64,000 bases of DNA from Granulibacter bethesdensis CGDNIH1 (lineage in GTDB: Bacteria; Pseudomonadota; Alphaproteobacteria; Acetobacterales; Acetobacteraceae): NCBI RefSeq assembly GCF_000014285.2, contig NC_008343.2, positions 1,204,501-1,268,500 on the forward strand, written 5' to 3'. A program made the position numbers and the translations under genes. Under the pieces are notes generated by a model. That model made no database searches. It was not told where the DNA came from and worked only from the letters and a program-made list of their open reading frames with translations. Each line of letters begins with the position of its first letter. The first letter of the stretch is position 1. This document shows positions 56,701-64,000 of the stretch, one piece after another.

Positions 56701-57203
56701 GCGGTCACGACAATGTTCCGACCTTTGCACGCGATATACGTGATCGTATCGCATCTCTTGGCAATGCCCATTCACTGGCCGCATCAGGAGGTGAGCCAAA
56801 GGCTATTGATCTTCAGGAGTTGGTAGAGGTCACGCTGGCCCCTTATCGTCATGACACAAAAATAGATATTTATGGCCCTTCCACGCTGATTGATCAGTCT
56901 GCTCTTTCTTCCTTTGCCCTTATTTTACATGAATGGGCTACGAATGCGGTGAAATACGGCGCTTTGGACGGAAAGGATGGTGCATCCTTATCCGTCACAT
57001 GGAAACGGTCTGAAAATGGCCTGCACCTGATATGGAATGAACATCAGGTAAAACCGGTTATTGAATCTGTAAAAAGAGGGTTCGGATCTCTGCTGGTCGA
57101 GACCAGTGTGCGTCAGTTGCGTGGGCAGATAGAAAGATCAATAGATGAGAGTGATCTGTTCATCACTCTTCAACTTCCTCATGGCGTACTAAGCAATGGC
57201 TAA
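53757..57203 (+). CDS. CheB-CheR-PAS-PAS-HWE hybrid histidine kinase
   Basis: A 1148-residue signalling protein. Residues ~20-200 are a CheB methylesterase domain (S28 in GIGASAGG, H55, D147 in SGTGGDGTTG); ~215-480 a CheR methyltransferase domain (PGCSSGEEAYTIAI; LVSCRNLLIYF); ~660-705 a coiled coil of repeated NEEL units (ETANEELKSSNEEM and following); two PAS domains ~710-950; then an HWE/HisKA_2 kinase with H964 in MNHRVKN and the N-box LHEWATNAVKYGAL. Such fusions exist in several alphaproteobacteria. No chemoreceptor is in the window, so the methyl targets are unknown. Overlaps both the LOV gene and the response regulator by eight bases. Confidence 0.92.
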   Translation: MHDNSLAADRKGNKNQAASFPVVGIGASAGGLEALRDMLSTATLPTGMSYVIIQHLDPNHESMLAQLLDRNTALQVIQCEGGEKIETDIVYIIPPGHGLVIRNGILELTQFQQPRGLRRPIDDFFLSLASDQQENAVCVILSGTGGDGTTGLRAIKENGGLCVVQQPETARYDGMPLSAVGTGLVDFICPAGEILNCIKTFFNRRMTDQLDIETVIVADHVDELCRVLRANTGHDFAGYKRSTLIRRVERRMHVLGINSGRAYVNRIREDVVEREALFRDLLINVTRFFRDPEAFLALRSQVIEPLLRERAADEDIRIWIPGCSSGEEAYTIAILCAEAARTTGQPLAVQIFATDIDEQMLSLAREGSYPASALIDIPVELRERYTVPHAERFSIISPIRDMIRFSNHSLIKDPPFSRIDLVSCRNLLIYFADRLQQTVIPLLHYAIRAGGYLFLGPSESVGRFEHLFPIINQHAHIFTRPPGAPNYPIDLPANLRQRSSIRERGGKGDTSALGDESAAIRRLVERYAPPSLVVDPDGGILAAYGKLSRYFEFPVTRTGGSSAINLARPGLRDVMGALLRQGRDQKRNVVVRDVAVETDFGTQPVEVTCDPLNDGCLLFVIRDSGPFKPLEDSEVYEIQVEDDHREALEDELRLTRYRLRSAVEELETANEELKSSNEEMMSMNEELQSTNEELATVNDELKSKVHQLTVANSDLRNFFESTDLAVVVLDADLKVRSYTEAATRIFPLKPSDRGRPLSDVASRLATIEYFEDARAVACGAESLQRRVTTRDGKHIYSMRVLPYNTHKGTVDGATLVLTDITDALVMERQLAAERERLDIAIKAAGIGIWEYCPETGETVIDEVEQKLFDVDGVEGGKISSLLERIHPEDIRAVEAALRRASSGNGDYEASFRIRTKDDTKRWIKGFGRIIAGSAPTRLVGVSIDVTPEYTLAETRHLMLREMNHRVKNLFAVIAGIVTAVSRGHDNVPTFARDIRDRIASLGNAHSLAASGGEPKAIDLQELVEVTLAPYRHDTKIDIYGPSTLIDQSALSSFALILHEWATNAVKYGALDGKDGASLSVTWKRSENGLHLIWNEHQVKPVIESVKRGFGSLLVETSVRQLRGQIERSIDESDLFITLQLPHGVLSNG

Positions 57204-57555
57204 GCTCGTTCTTCTGGCAGAGGACGAGATGTTTATTGCTCTCGATCTTCAGATAACCCTTGAGGAAGCTGGCTGCACCGTCATTGGGCCTCTGGCAACA
57301 CTGGATGAAACGCTCAGTGCACTGGATGATTTGAAAGACACAAAACTGACAGCTGCGCTTCTGGACGTCCGGCTTGCGGATAGGGATATATTTCCTGCGG
57401 CTGATCGATTACATCAAGCCGGCGTACCTTTACTTTTTCATTCTGCTCATGCGGATGAGCATATCCTCCATCAACGCTATCCGGAGGCAGCAATTTTTCC
57501 AAAGCCATGTACGCTGGATGAGTTGTATCAAGTTATTCGGCGTATAGTGGAATAG
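57196..57555 (+). CDS. Single-domain response regulator
   Basis: A 119-residue receiver domain and nothing else: acidic pocket E9-D10, phosphoacceptor D57 in AALLDVRLAD, and K103 in FPKPCTLDEL. It belongs to the type that accompanies HWE kinases. With no DNA-binding domain it must act by protein contact or as a phosphate sink. Its start overlaps the kinase stop by eight bases. A bidirectional terminator follows 133 bases later. Confidence 0.92.
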   Translation: MAKLVLLAEDEMFIALDLQITLEEAGCTVIGPLATLDETLSALDDLKDTKLTAALLDVRLADRDIFPAADRLHQAGVPLLFHSAHADEHILHQRYPEAAIFPKPCTLDELYQVIRRIVE

Positions 57556-57687
57556 GAAACCAATACAGCCAGATAATGCCTGAAGAAGGCGAGGGGAGGA
57601 TACCATGCTGCCTCCCCCAAAGAAAAATTCTTTCATACAAAATACAGTTGATCTTAAACACAGCGCTTCTCAACAGGAATTTCCTTT

Positions 57688-57718
57688 GAAAAGCAGGATT
57701 GTTTTTATCCTGCTTTTC
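57688..57718. terminator. Bidirectional terminator
   Basis: GAAAAGCAGGAT (57688-57699) and ATCCTGCTTTTC (57707-57718) form a perfect 12-pair stem with a seven-base loop. The stem itself ends in A/T runs on both sides, so it can serve the signalling operon on the plus strand and the giant Hint gene on the minus strand, whose stop is at 57750. Confidence 0.82.
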
Positions 57719-57749
57719 TCAAGCTATTCTTGGTTGAGAAGTGAAGCAC

Positions 57750-60700
57750 TCAAGCTGAGCGCTTCGCCATGAAGGCTGACGCATTCTTCTGATGGATAAC
57801 ATGTTCCATCAGTCTCTTACGGATGCTTTCCAACATAATGCCATCGACCACACGGGTTGCGTAGTAGTTGGCACTGATAATGCCATTCCGCTTCCTGCTG
57901 CGCTTTTGGATTTTGGAAGCCCCCTCACCAGCGTAGGTGTGCGCGTTGTGGAACATCTTCCGGTTGTTGTCCTCCACATAGGTTTCGGAGGCAGCACCCT
58001 CGGCAATCACCACATCATGCGTATCAAGCTCGATATGCACGTAGCTCACTGTCTCCACATGCTGTTCCTGAATGATAGAGACACCATTCACCAGACGACC
58101 GGCTGGAACCAGAACACCATCGATGAACATCGCATGGAGTGGGGAGACCAGCAGATCCCGCTTCGGCAGAACCCCGTCCAAAGCCCCCTGACGGATACGA
58201 ACCGGCAGCACATCAAGACGACCCTTGATAAAGCGACCGTTGTAGCTACGGCGTCCAAGCCAGCGGATCGGACGCACCGCCCCACTCGCCGTGATCACAT
58301 TGTCCCCGATCTGCAGATCTTCAACCGGAACCTCACCACGATCCGTCAGGATCAGCGTGCCATGCACATAGCAGGGCGTGCCGTCATCATAGACCGTTAC
58401 GCCATTCCCGCCCTGAGCCTGACGCATCTTATAGTTCTGATCATGCGCGTTCGGATCAAGCTTGATCGAGTAATACTGGGTCTTGGTCCCGTCACCGGCA
58501 ACATGAGACAGGATCAGGAAGACATTCCCCCCACTGCTTACCACATCCACCACATCGGAAGCCTGATAGGCCAATCCAGTCAGGGTGATGGATTCACCGT
58601 TACCAAAATCGGAAACAGTCGCGGCCAATGCTGTGCCTGGCGTGCTGATGATAATGTTTCCGGATGCAGCACCAGCAGAGCTTGTTCCCCCCATAGTGAT
58701 GGTGTTGGATGCAGCCAGCGCTTGCGAGACCGTCACTGTGCCGGTCGTCTGCATCAGGATATTCGTGTTGGTCAGCGTATCCGCCAACACCCATCCATCA
58801 CCCTTCACATTGATGGTCTGGAAGCCGGTATATTGTGTGCCAAACCCACTCAGCGTGGTGCCATTACCATCCAGCTCAAGCACGTTGCCGGTTCCGGCAG
58901 CCGTCACCTGGCCAACAATCGTGCTGCTGCCGCTAATTGCCAGACGACTATTACCAGCACCGAAGTTGATCGCAGTTCTGGCTGAGCCCTGGGTCAGAAT
59001 GGATCCGGAGTTGGTGACTGTGCCACCCCCTGCCAGAATGACAGCCTGGCTAAGCGCGCCAATTGCACTGATTGTTCCAGTATTATTGATGCTACCAGCC
59101 CCTGTCATGCTGATACCAGTTGATTGACCACTCCCCGCTATGATCAATGAAGAATTAGTGATTGTGCCGGATGCCATTACAATGCCGGTATTATTTCCCC
59201 CTGCAGCGGAAATAGTTCCGGAATTCACAATTATTCCACCATTAGCCATGCTAAGGCCGGTGGCTGCAGAGCCTGTCTGTATGATTTGTCCGATATTTGT
59301 CAGGGTAGAGCTAGCAGCCAGAGAAATAAGTGCCGTACCGGATTGTGCACCTTGAATGGTGCCGTTGTTGATAATGGCGGCAGATGTTCCTGTGCCGAAA
59401 ATAGCGGAGGACAGCGTGCCATTTGACAAGATGGCTGATGCCGCATTGGTCATTACCGAGCTGGCAGCCAAGGTCATGGCACCAGAGAAAGTGCCAGCGT
59501 TAATTGCTATTCCTCTGTTCGTAAAATTGTTTCCGGTAATAATTGTATTGGTGCCCGAGAGGGTCCAGGTAGCCCCGGCATCAACAACGGCATTCTGGAA
59601 ACCGACGTAATTCCTTCCCAGTCCGGTAATGGTCCCTGCTGCTGTTCCGGACAACAGCTCCAGCGTATTGGTTCCGGCGGCATTGGCAACAGCCGTTCCT
59701 GTAATACGGGATGTAATGCCCAGCTGCAGAGTATTTGCGTTTGTGCTGGCCAGATAGATGGCTGCACCAACAACGCCATTCCCTGTGTTGGCGGCTGTGC
59801 CGGCGGCAGAGATAGTGCCGAAATTGATAATGGTGCCACCCACGTTGAGAACAACACCAATTCCCTGCGTGCCTGTTGCGGAAATAAGCCCGGTGTTCAG
59901 GAGTGTGCCACCGCGTCCAAGGCGGACAGCAGCGATATCTCCGACGCTTGCAGCCGTGCCTGTTTGCAGAATGGTGCCGGAGTTGTTCAGGAAATCTGAA
60001 GCATTTCCTCCCAATATAACGGCATGACCAAATGAAGTATTGTTGGTTGAAGCGGTGATATTGCCCTGATTGACGAGAGTAACTGGAGCAGTTGAGCTAG
60101 GGCTGAAAAGGACGACGCCGAACTGGCCACCGCTAATGGACCCGCCAGCCTGGTTGGTGATGATACCGCCCCCAACGGCTGTAATGGCTGCTGTGCCTGC
60201 ACTTCCACCGGATATAAAACCAGCATTAATGAGGCTCAGGAAGCCGCTGGCAGTAATACCATTGAATGCTCCAGTGATGGTGCCACCGGCCTGATTGCTG
60301 ACATATCCTGCATTTGCGAAGGCAACGGCAACACCAGCAGAGCCAGTGGCACTAATTTTGCCGGAATTAACAACGGATACTGTGACGCCACTGCTGGCAC
60401 TACCATAGATGCCATACCTTGTTCCCTGAATCAGGGCCGCCGTTCCGGTATTGGTAACAGTGCCGCCGTTATTCAGATAAACGCCATCTGTCTGACCAGT
60501 AATGGTGGCGCTATTCGTAACACCAATGGCAGCGAGCGAACCAATAACACCCGAGTTTCCCTGAATCTGCCCGCTATTGGTGAGGGTGCCCCCATTGACG
60601 AGCGAAACAGCAACAGAGGCCGCACTGATGGTGGCACCGGCATTATTGACAACCGTGCCTCCGCTTGAAATCTGAACGCCCGCGGCGTCCGTGCTGGAAG

Positions 60701-63700
60701 TGGATGAAGATGTAATAGTGCCACTATTTGTGATAGTGCCTGTTCCATCTACGAAGACACCATATCTTCCAGCCTGAATCAGACCGCTATTGGTGATGGT
60801 AGCGGTGATAGATGGCCAAGAACTGATACCAAATCCTCCGCTGGATTGCAGAGTTCCGGTATTGTTAACAAATGCTGTTCCTGGTGTGGTGACGACCGCG
60901 CCAGCGAGAGCAACGGCCGCACCGCCCGTTCCTGTTCCGCCTGTGATAACCCCGTTATTTAAGACGGTTCCATTGATGATCTGGGCGCCAAAACCATTGC
61001 CTGACTGGGCCTGGATTATGCCGCCAGCATTATTGGTCACATTGCCCGAGAGGAGGATCGCCCACGGATTTGTACCGGTGGCAATAATTCTGCCGGAATT
61101 GATTACGTTGGCTGCATTACCCCCAATCAGGGTATTGGCCGCACCTGAAATGGTTGCGGTTGCTGCGTTGCTGAGCACGCTTCCATTGATCAAAGAGACA
61201 GCGGCACCTGCGATCAATCCGGTGTTGGTCAGGGTGCCGCTATTTAACAAGCGGGCAAAACTGTTGTTTGCAGTTCCTTGTAGAACCCAGTTTGCATTTG
61301 CATCAATTGTTCCGGTCTGGAAACCGAGGAAGTTGGAGGCATTGACCGTTCCGGTTGATGTTCCGGACAACAACTCCAGCGTATTGGTGCCGGCAGAATT
61401 GGCGCTAGCAGTACCAATAATCGTTGATCCAACACCCAGCCGCAGCAAGTTAGGGGCGGCTGTGCCAGTCATGTTGATGGCAAGGCCCGCTCCATTGGTA
61501 AGATTGGGGGGCGAGGAGGCTGCAGAGACGGTGCCAAGGTTGGTGATTGTTCCACCGACATTGAGAACAATTGCATTGGCCAGAGAATTCGTGACACCAA
61601 TGAAACCGGTATTGGTGATAGTGCCACCTGCTGCGAGGCGGACTGCCACCAAGTCACCTGCGCCAGCAGCTGTCCCTGACTGAGTGATGGTGCCGGAATT
61701 GCTCAGACTATCAGACGCATTTCCACTCAGAAAAACAGCCTGACCAAATGTGGCATTACTGGCACCAAGGATTTGGCCAGCGTTAATAACCGTGTTCGCA
61801 ACGTTGGTACTGGACAGAGAAATGCCAAACTGAACTCCGGAAATTATTCCGCTGGTCGCATTGGTAATACTACCACCATTGGTGGATACAACTGCACTGC
61901 TGGCCGTTGTATTTCCTATAGTTCCGGAGTTAGTAAGTGTTATAAATCCTGATGCAGTAATGCCTGCAGAGGTCCCGGCAATGATTCCAGCAGACTCATT
62001 TACAATGGTGCCTCCTCCAAGAGCCACGCCATATGTTTTGCCCGAAATCAGGCTGCTATTGATAATATTAACATTGATTGATGAAGCGGCAGAGATGCCC
62101 CACGTCCCGATCCCGTTATCTGTAATAGATCCACTATTGTTTATGGATACAGTATTGCCACCGCTTAAAATAATACCAGCTGATCCACCCGTGATATAGG
62201 CACCAGCAGCATTTATGATTGTTCCATTATATGCCAGACTAATGCCGACACCAGACGTACCTGTTCCACCAATGATAGCATTACTACCGTTGTTGATAGT
62301 TATTGCATCAGGAACGGTCGTGCCAACGACAGTAGCCGTGGCATAAATACCAGCCGTGCCACCTTTGATTACTCCGCCAGCAGTACTTGATATGGTTCCG
62401 CCAGCAAGCAGACGAATACCGTCTGCAATTGAGCCTTCAATGTAACCGGAATTATTGACGACTGCTGGGCTGCCGCCAAACAGAATGCCACGGAAACCAC
62501 CGGTAATACCACCAGAATTATTAATTGTGCCGCCACCAGCGATAGATGCGCCGTATCCATTGGTGCCGTTACCGGACAGAGTACCACTGTTGGTAATTGT
62601 AACCTGTTGTCCGGCAATTGCTGCACCACCATCGTTAAACACTGCACCGTTTTGATTGGTGAACTGCCCCCCTGAAAGCAGACTGACCGATCCATTGATC
62701 GTACCGTAGTTATCAAGCGATCCACTATTCGAAATGAGGCCGCTGTTATTCAGGGTCCCCCGGTTTTCCAGCGTGCCAAGAATGTTCATGGTCAGGCCGG
62801 AGGCAATAGTATTCGCCCCGGATGCGGTCCAGGTGGCACCTGTATCAATCTGAACATTGACGCCGATATACTGGGTGCCGATTCCAGTAATTGTACCGGA
62901 GATAATTGTTGTTGTAACGGGGTTTGTAGCGCTTTCCAGTACCAACCAGTTCTGCGTTCCGCTACCGGAAGTTCCACCACCGGAAACTATGCCTGTTACT
63001 GATGCCGTGGGGGAAAGTATCAGACGATTGGCACCCGAATTCATGATCACGGCGGTACCGTTAGAATTCGCACTCAGGGTCCCGAGATTGGTGAGCGTAC
63101 CGGCTGATCCCAGGGTCAATGCACCGGTGAAGGCAGCGTTGCTTGCGTTTGTGAGGTTGGCTCCAACTACAGAAAAGGTTTGTGTATTGGAAACCGAGTT
63201 ATTGCCTGTCAACTGCCAATTTGAACCAGAGGTTGCTGTGATCTGGTTAAACCCGGTAATTGTCGAGCCAAGACCTGAAAGGGTAGGGGGTGCGTTGGTG
63301 CCAGTAGAGGCGCCTATAAGATTCAAGCGATTGATGCTGCCCTGGCCAACTATAGAACCGATAATTGTCTGACCAGCATTCAGGTTAAGTACATTAACTC
63401 CTACTCCGATATCGCCAAGGTTAACAGCTGTGCCTCCGTTATTGGCAATAATCACACCAAAGTTATTAATAGTATTGCCGATTGACCCATTTTGGTCAAT
63501 CATGGAGACAGCAATTCCTCCTGATCCAGTAATGGTCCCGCTATTTGTTAGAATAGCACTATTGAAGCCATTGACTGTACCTATTATAGAACCACTATTT
63601 GTAAGGCTTCCGCCTGCGAGAATTGCAATATTTCCATTAATTGCTGCACTTGTCTGATTATTCAGGGTCCCAGCGGTTGACAGCTGTGAGTTTACTGTCA

Positions 63701-64000
63701 GTGTTCCTCTGTTTGTAAAATTGCTTCCGGCAATAATTGTATTGGCGCTTGCCACGCCTCCGATAAACCAGTTAGCCCCGGTATCAACAACGGCATTCTG
63801 GAAACCGATGTAATTTGCTCCCAGCCCGGTAATGGTCCCGGTTCCTGTTCCGGACAGCAGCTCCAGCGTATTGGTTCCGGCAGCATTGGCGACAGCCGTT
63901 CCCATAATGGTGGATGCAACACCCAGCTGCAGAGTATTTGCGCCTGTGCCAGCCAGATAGACGGCTGCACCAACAACGCCATTCCCTGTGTTGGCGGCTG
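57750..64000 (-). CDS. Giant beta-repeat surface protein with C-terminal Hint domain (5' end outside window)
   Basis: The frame is open from the stop at 57750 through base 64000; the ATG at 63905 is internal, so at least 2083 residues are encoded and the start is off-window. Most of it is low-complexity beta-strand repeats rich in Gly, Asn, Thr and Ser (TNSGTI, NNAGGII, GTVTNSG types), as in haemagglutinin-like or autotransporter adhesins. Longer units around GTNTLELLSG recur near 63,860, 61,380 and 59,660. From C at bases 58371-58373 comes a Hint (hedgehog/intein) domain: CYVHGTLILTDRGEVPVEDL, IRWLGRRSY and LVSPLHAMFIDG. A basic tail ends the protein. Codon use is more AT-rich than in the core genes. 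Secretion route not visible here. Confidence 0.88.
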   Translation of the reverse strand, partial: AANTGNGVVGAAVYLAGTGANTLQLGVASTIMGTAVANAAGTNTLELLSGTGTGTITGLGANYIGFQNAVVDTGANWFIGGVASANTIIAGSNFTNRGTLTVNSQLSTAGTLNNQTSAAINGNIAILAGGSLTNSGSIIGTVNGFNSAILTNSGTITGSGGIAVSMIDQNGSIGNTINNFGVIIANNGGTAVNLGDIGVGVNVLNLNAGQTIIGSIVGQGSINRLNLIGASTGTNAPPTLSGLGSTITGFNQITATSGSNWQLTGNNSVSNTQTFSVVGANLTNASNAAFTGALTLGSAGTLTNLGTLSANSNGTAVIMNSGANRLILSPTASVTGIVSGGGTSGSGTQNWLVLESATNPVTTTIISGTITGIGTQYIGVNVQIDTGATWTASGANTIASGLTMNILGTLENRGTLNNSGLISNSGSLDNYGTINGSVSLLSGGQFTNQNGAVFNDGGAAIAGQQVTITNSGTLSGNGTNGYGASIAGGGTINNSGGITGGFRGILFGGSPAVVNNSGYIEGSIADGIRLLAGGTISSTAGGVIKGGTAGIYATATVVGTTVPDAITINNGSNAIIGGTGTSGVGISLAYNGTIINAAGAYITGGSAGIILSGGNTVSINNSGSITDNGIGTWGISAASSINVNIINSSLISGKTYGVALGGGTIVNESAGIIAGTSAGITASGFITLTNSGTIGNTTASSAVVSTNGGSITNATSGIISGVQFGISLSSTNVANTVINAGQILGASNATFGQAVFLSGNASDSLSNSGTITQSGTAAGAGDLVAVRLAAGGTITNTGFIGVTNSLANAIVLNVGGTITNLGTVSAASSPPNLTNGAGLAINMTGTAAPNLLRLGVGSTIIGTASANSAGTNTLELLSGTSTGTVNASNFLGFQTGTIDANANWVLQGTANNSFARLLNSGTLTNTGLIAGAAVSLINGSVLSNAATATISGAANTLIGGNAANVINSGRIIATGTNPWAILLSGNVTNNAGGIIQAQSGNGFGAQIINGTVLNNGVITGGTGTGGAAVALAGAVVTTPGTAFVNNTGTLQSSGGFGISSWPSITATITNSGLIQAGRYGVFVDGTGTITNSGTITSSSTSSTDAAGVQISSGGTVVNNAGATISAASVAVSLVNGGTLTNSGQIQGNSGVIGSLAAIGVTNSATITGQTDGVYLNNGGTVTNTGTAALIQGTRYGIYGSASSGVTVSVVNSGKISATGSAGVAVAFANAGYVSNQAGGTITGAFNGITASGFLSLINAGFISGGSAGTAAITAVGGGIITNQAGGSISGGQFGVVLFSPSSTAPVTLVNQGNITASTNNTSFGHAVILGGNASDFLNNSGTILQTGTAASVGDIAAVRLGRGGTLLNTGLISATGTQGIGVVLNVGGTIINFGTISAAGTAANTGNGVVGAAIYLASTNANTLQLGITSRITGTAVANAAGTNTLELLSGTAAGTITGLGRNYVGFQNAVVDAGATWTLSGTNTIITGNNFTNRGIAINAGTFSGAMTLAASSVMTNAASAILSNGTLSSAIFGTGTSAAIINNGTIQGAQSGTALISLAASSTLTNIGQIIQTGSAATGLSMANGGIIVNSGTISAAGGNNTGIVMASGTITNSSLIIAGSGQSTGISMTGAGSINNTGTISAIGALSQAVILAGGGTVTNSGSILTQGSARTAINFGAGNSRLAISGSSTIVGQVTAAGTGNVLELDGNGTTLSGFGTQYTGFQTINVKGDGWVLADTLTNTNILMQTTGTVTVSQALAASNTITMGGTSSAGAASGNIIISTPGTALAATVSDFGNGESITLTGLAYQASDVVDVVSSGGNVFLILSHVAGDGTKTQYYSIKLDPNAHDQNYKMRQAQGGNGVTVYDDGTPCYVHGTLILTDRGEVPVEDLQIGDNVITASGAVRPIRWLGRRSYNGRFIKGRLDVLPVRIRQGALDGVLPKRDLLVSPLHAMFIDGVLVPAGRLVNGVSIIQEQHVETVSYVHIELDTHDVVIAEGAASETYVEDNNRKMFHNAHTYAGEGASKIQKRSRKRNGIISANYYATRVVDGIMLESIRKRLMEHVIHQKNASAFMAKRSA

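Noticed and set aside
53757-57203. Chemotaxis cluster
   Set aside because: CheB and CheR occur only as domains of one kinase; no CheA, CheW or receptor gene is in the window.
57792-61683. Long plus-strand frames opposite the giant gene
   Set aside because: They mirror the repetitive codons of the minus-strand protein; the Hint motifs lie only on the minus strand.
58500-64000. Repeats that might be a CRISPR array
   Set aside because: Repeat units vary in length and sequence and stay in one open reading frame; they are protein repeats.

Overview
The window looks like the chromosome of an alphaproteobacterium, most likely of the acetic acid bacteria (Acetobacteraceae, perhaps near Granulibacter). 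This rests on gene order and family content (rlpA-dacA-tmk-holB-metG-tatD; ybgC-tolQRAB-pal-cpoB-tilS-ftsH-folP-glmM; DUF2852; solo hfq-hflX), on GC-rich coding sequence with many ATGA/TAATG overlaps, and on a giant Hint-domain repeat protein. The taxon is an inference; no 16S gene is present.

Layout. 0-8 kb: cell-wall genes (rlpA, dacA), a TetR regulator with a perfect palindrome downstream and a DUF2852 membrane protein, then the tightly packed run tmk-holB-metG-tatD-MBL hydrolase. 8-12 kb (minus strand): a YoaK-type membrane protein and a coupled three-gene set OmpA-like / MotA-TolQ-like / MotB-like. 12-16.3 kb: suhB and the whole elongation factor P system (efp, epmB, epmA) with a Gly/Trp-rich lipoprotein coupled to epmB. 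16.3-25.9 kb: thiE, class I aldolase, zapA, a 6S RNA between zapA and the 5-formyl-THF cyclo-ligase gene, bestrophin, TIGR00282 phosphodiesterase, yebC, ruvC, ruvA, bluB, ruvB. 25.9-33 kb: the complete Tol-Pal operon, with a strong terminator between pal and cpoB, then tilS. 33-38.5 kb: ftsH, folP, glmM, thiD. 38.5-44 kb: a PHB-depolymerase-type esterase, a secreted Cys-rich protein, gpt, a gamma-glutamyltransferase-like protein, and a DUF1045-phnM pair without C-P lyase genes. 44-50.9 kb: tRNA-Asn, tRNA-Leu, D-amino acid transaminase, HAD phosphatase, hfq, hflX, an IMPase-family gene, mazG and an RMD1/DUF155-like membrane protein.

From about 50.9 kb the character changes: lower GC, longer intergenic regions and accessory functions. 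There is a 16-bp inverted repeat, two adjacent paralogous mini-genes (one only 55 codons), an HPP membrane protein, a degenerate metallo-beta-lactamase-fold protein, and then an overlapping three-gene signalling operon: a stand-alone LOV photosensor, a CheB-CheR-PAS-PAS-HWE histidine kinase and a single-domain response regulator. A bidirectional terminator separates this from a minus-strand giant repeat protein ending in a Hint domain; its start lies beyond the right edge.

The most distinctive possible system is the light-sensor/kinase/regulator operon with its flanking small genes. The MotA/MotB/OmpA triad is the second candidate. The EF-P cassette has an obvious client in the same window: TolA carries a run of 13 prolines. 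I found no insertion sequence, phage, CRISPR array or clear pseudogene, and no gene-free stretch longer than 300 bases.
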